Assembly: GCA_013151735.1 (NCBI GenBank)
Contig: JAADHR010000066.1
Location: forward strand, 1 to 54,887
Direction: 5' to 3'
DNA from: Calditrichota bacterium
Lineage (GTDB): Bacteria; Zhuqueibacterota; JdFR-76; BMS3Abin05
Length of the DNA stretch: 54,887 nucleotides
Positions within the stretch are counted from its first letter, which is position 1. Each line of letters starts with the position of its first letter. Shown one piece after another: positions 53,713 to 54,887 of this stretch. A program made the position numbers and the translations under genes. The notes beneath the pieces were generated by a model that did not search any database, was not told the origin of the DNA, and was given only the letters and a program-made list of their open reading frames with translations.

Positions 53713-53753
53713 AGGCTTCTTGGAGCAAACTCACTAAAATTTAAGGGAAAGAG

Positions 53754-54842
53754 ATGGCTTCAAAAAATCCGCATCTGAAGGGAAAAAGGATTGATCCCAA
53801 ACCCATTACAGGCGGCCTGTCCCTGACGGAATTGATGGACCGCAGTTTTTGGGCATATAATGCCGCCCGTTTAAAGGAAGCCGCCCAGCTCTTCACCCAA
53901 AAAATGCTGGAACCGGACGTGACGATTGGCATGAGCCTGACCGGCGCCCTTACCCCTGCGGGCATGGGCATTTCAACTATCATTCCCCTGATCAAAGCCG
54001 GATTTGTGGACTGGATCGTCAGTACGGGAGCCAATCTTTACCACGACGCCCATTTCGGAATGGGACTCCCCCTGTACAAGGGAACGCCCTTTGTAAATGA
54101 CGTCGATCTGCGGGATAAGGGGATCGTACGGATCTACGACATTTTTTTTGATTACCACGTCCTGTTGGATACGGATGCCTTTTTCCGGCAGATCATTTCT
54201 CAGCCCGAGTTTCAGCGCGAGATGAGCACGGCAGAATTTCACCACTTGTGCGGAAAATACCTGCTGGAGCGGGAAAAGGTTCTGGGTTTGCAGGAACGTT
54301 CGATGCTGTCTGTGGCGTACCAGTACGACGTGCCCGTTTACACTTCGTCGCCGGGGGACAGTTCCATCGGGATGAATGTTGCCGCAATGGCCCTTTCGGG
54401 GAATCAATTAAAGATCGACGTTTCCCGGGATGTAAATGAAACCGCCTCAATTGTCTGGGAAGCCAAACGCACCGGGGGAAAAAGTGCCGTATTCATTGTG
54501 GGAGGGGGATCGCCGAAGAATTTCATGCTGCAAACAGAGCCGCATATTCAGGAAGTGCTGGGTATTTCCGAAAAGGGACACGATTACTTTTTGCAAATTA
54601 CGGATGCCCGCCCCGATACCGGAGGGCTTTCCGGCGCCACACCCAGTGAAGCGGTGAGCTGGGGGAAGGTGGATCCTGAAAAACTGCCGGATGCTCTGGT
54701 CTGTTATGTGGATTCTACCGTGGCACTTCCCCTGATTACCGCGTACGCACTGGCCAATCGTGAAACGAGGGAACCCAAAAGGCTGTTTCAAAAACGGGAA
54801 AAAATGGTCAACGATTTGAAGGCATTCTATTTAAAGAAGTAG
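53754..54842 (+). CDS. Deoxyhypusine-synthase-family protein
   Basis: A 362-residue protein of the deoxyhypusine synthase family. NAD and spermidine site motifs are seen: [45 protein letters not shown], and [14 protein letters not shown]. The active lysine is Lys305 in [10 protein letters not shown]. Eukaryotes and archaea use the enzyme on eIF5A/aIF5A, which bacteria lack; some bacterial homologues make homospermidine from polyamines (SpeY of cyanobacteria). That role fits but is an inference. The ATG at 53754 follows AAGGGA. A terminator comes directly after the gene. Confidence 0.92.
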   Translation: MASKNPHLKGKRIDPKPITGGLSLTELMDRSFWAYNAARLKEAAQLFTQKMLEPDVTIGMSLTGALTPAGMGISTIIPLIKAGFVDWIVSTGANLYHDAHFGMGLPLYKGTPFVNDVDLRDKGIVRIYDIFFDYHVLLDTDAFFRQIISQPEFQREMSTAEFHHLCGKYLLEREKVLGLQERSMLSVAYQYDVPVYTSSPGDSSIGMNVAAMALSGNQLKIDVSRDVNETASIVWEAKRTGGKSAVFIVGGGSPKNFMLQTEPHIQEVLGISEKGHDYFLQITDARPDTGGLSGATPSEAVSWGKVDPEKLPDALVCYVDSTVALPLITAYALANRETREPKRLFQKREKMVNDLKAFYLKK

Positions 54843-54843
54843 G

Positions 54844-54869
54844 CGCAGGCTTTATGCCTGCGGGGTTTT
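54844..54869 (+). terminator. Terminator after the deoxyhypusine-synthase homologue
   Basis: CGCAGGC (54844-54850) and GCCTGCG (54856-54862) form a 7-bp perfect stem with a 5-base loop, then GGGTTTT. Confidence 0.75.
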
Positions 54870-54887
54870 ACGGGAAGACGCACCCGT

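Overview
The window reads as chromosomal DNA of a Gram-negative, probably FCB-group bacterium; a Calditrichota/KSB1-like lineage is my best guess. The case rests on outer-membrane barrels of the FadL/PorV and YjbH-like kinds, several lipoproteins with clear lipoboxes, an LptE-like protein, heptosyltransferase-type and other glycosyltransferases, and large hybrid histidine kinases. No 16S rRNA is present, so the lineage is an inference. Shine-Dalgarno sites are strong (GGAGG types). At least eight promoters fit TTGAnn-N17-TAnnnT. I see no tRNA, rRNA, CRISPR array, prophage or insertion sequence.

Region 1 (1-4.6 kb, + strand): a sugar aminotransferase broken by a one-base deletion, seryl-tRNA synthetase, a ParE/RelE-type toxin-antitoxin pair, and an NhaC-type antiporter broken by an exact 14-bp tandem duplication. 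Region 2 (4.7-14.4 kb, - strand): a run of tightly packed genes (epimerase, metallo-beta-lactamase-fold hydrolase, sigma-54 activator without a receiver domain, LptE-like lipoprotein, acidic TPR protein, M24B aminopeptidase, GT2 glycosyltransferase) preceded by a UPF0182 membrane protein. Region 3 (14.7-21.9 kb): a tiny Lys/Arg-rich reading frame, an envelope operon (YjbH-like barrel, lipoprotein with a CxxCH motif, penicillin-acylase-like hydrolase), then a YhaM-like nuclease, a macrodomain protein and a GT9 glycosyltransferase. Region 4 (21.9-27.6 kb): hemW, lepB and lepA on the minus strand; an M29 aminopeptidase and an MJ0936/YfcE-type phosphodiesterase on the plus strand. Region 5 (27.6-32.3 kb): two tandem CLC proteins divergent from an Rrf2 regulator with three cysteines.

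Region 6 (32.4-39.7 kb, - strand): two lipoproteins with long Arg/Ser-rich tails flanking a FadL/PorV-type barrel, then nitroreductase and uvrA. Region 7 (40-50 kb, + strand): two related hybrid histidine kinases enclosing a TPR protein and a sodium/solute symporter. Region 8 (50-54.9 kb): a MenA-like prenyltransferase with a CPBP protease, a small GlsB-like membrane protein, a Gfo/Idh oxidoreductase, and a bacterial deoxyhypusine-synthase homologue.

Most genes are ordinary housekeeping or envelope genes. The parts that look least described are the recurring module of outer-membrane barrel plus cationic-tail lipoprotein (once with a possible haem site and an Ntn hydrolase), the two CLC proteins lacking the usual proton glutamate, the 32-residue basic protein with its own terminator, and a family of CACGAA palindromic repeats in the gene gaps.
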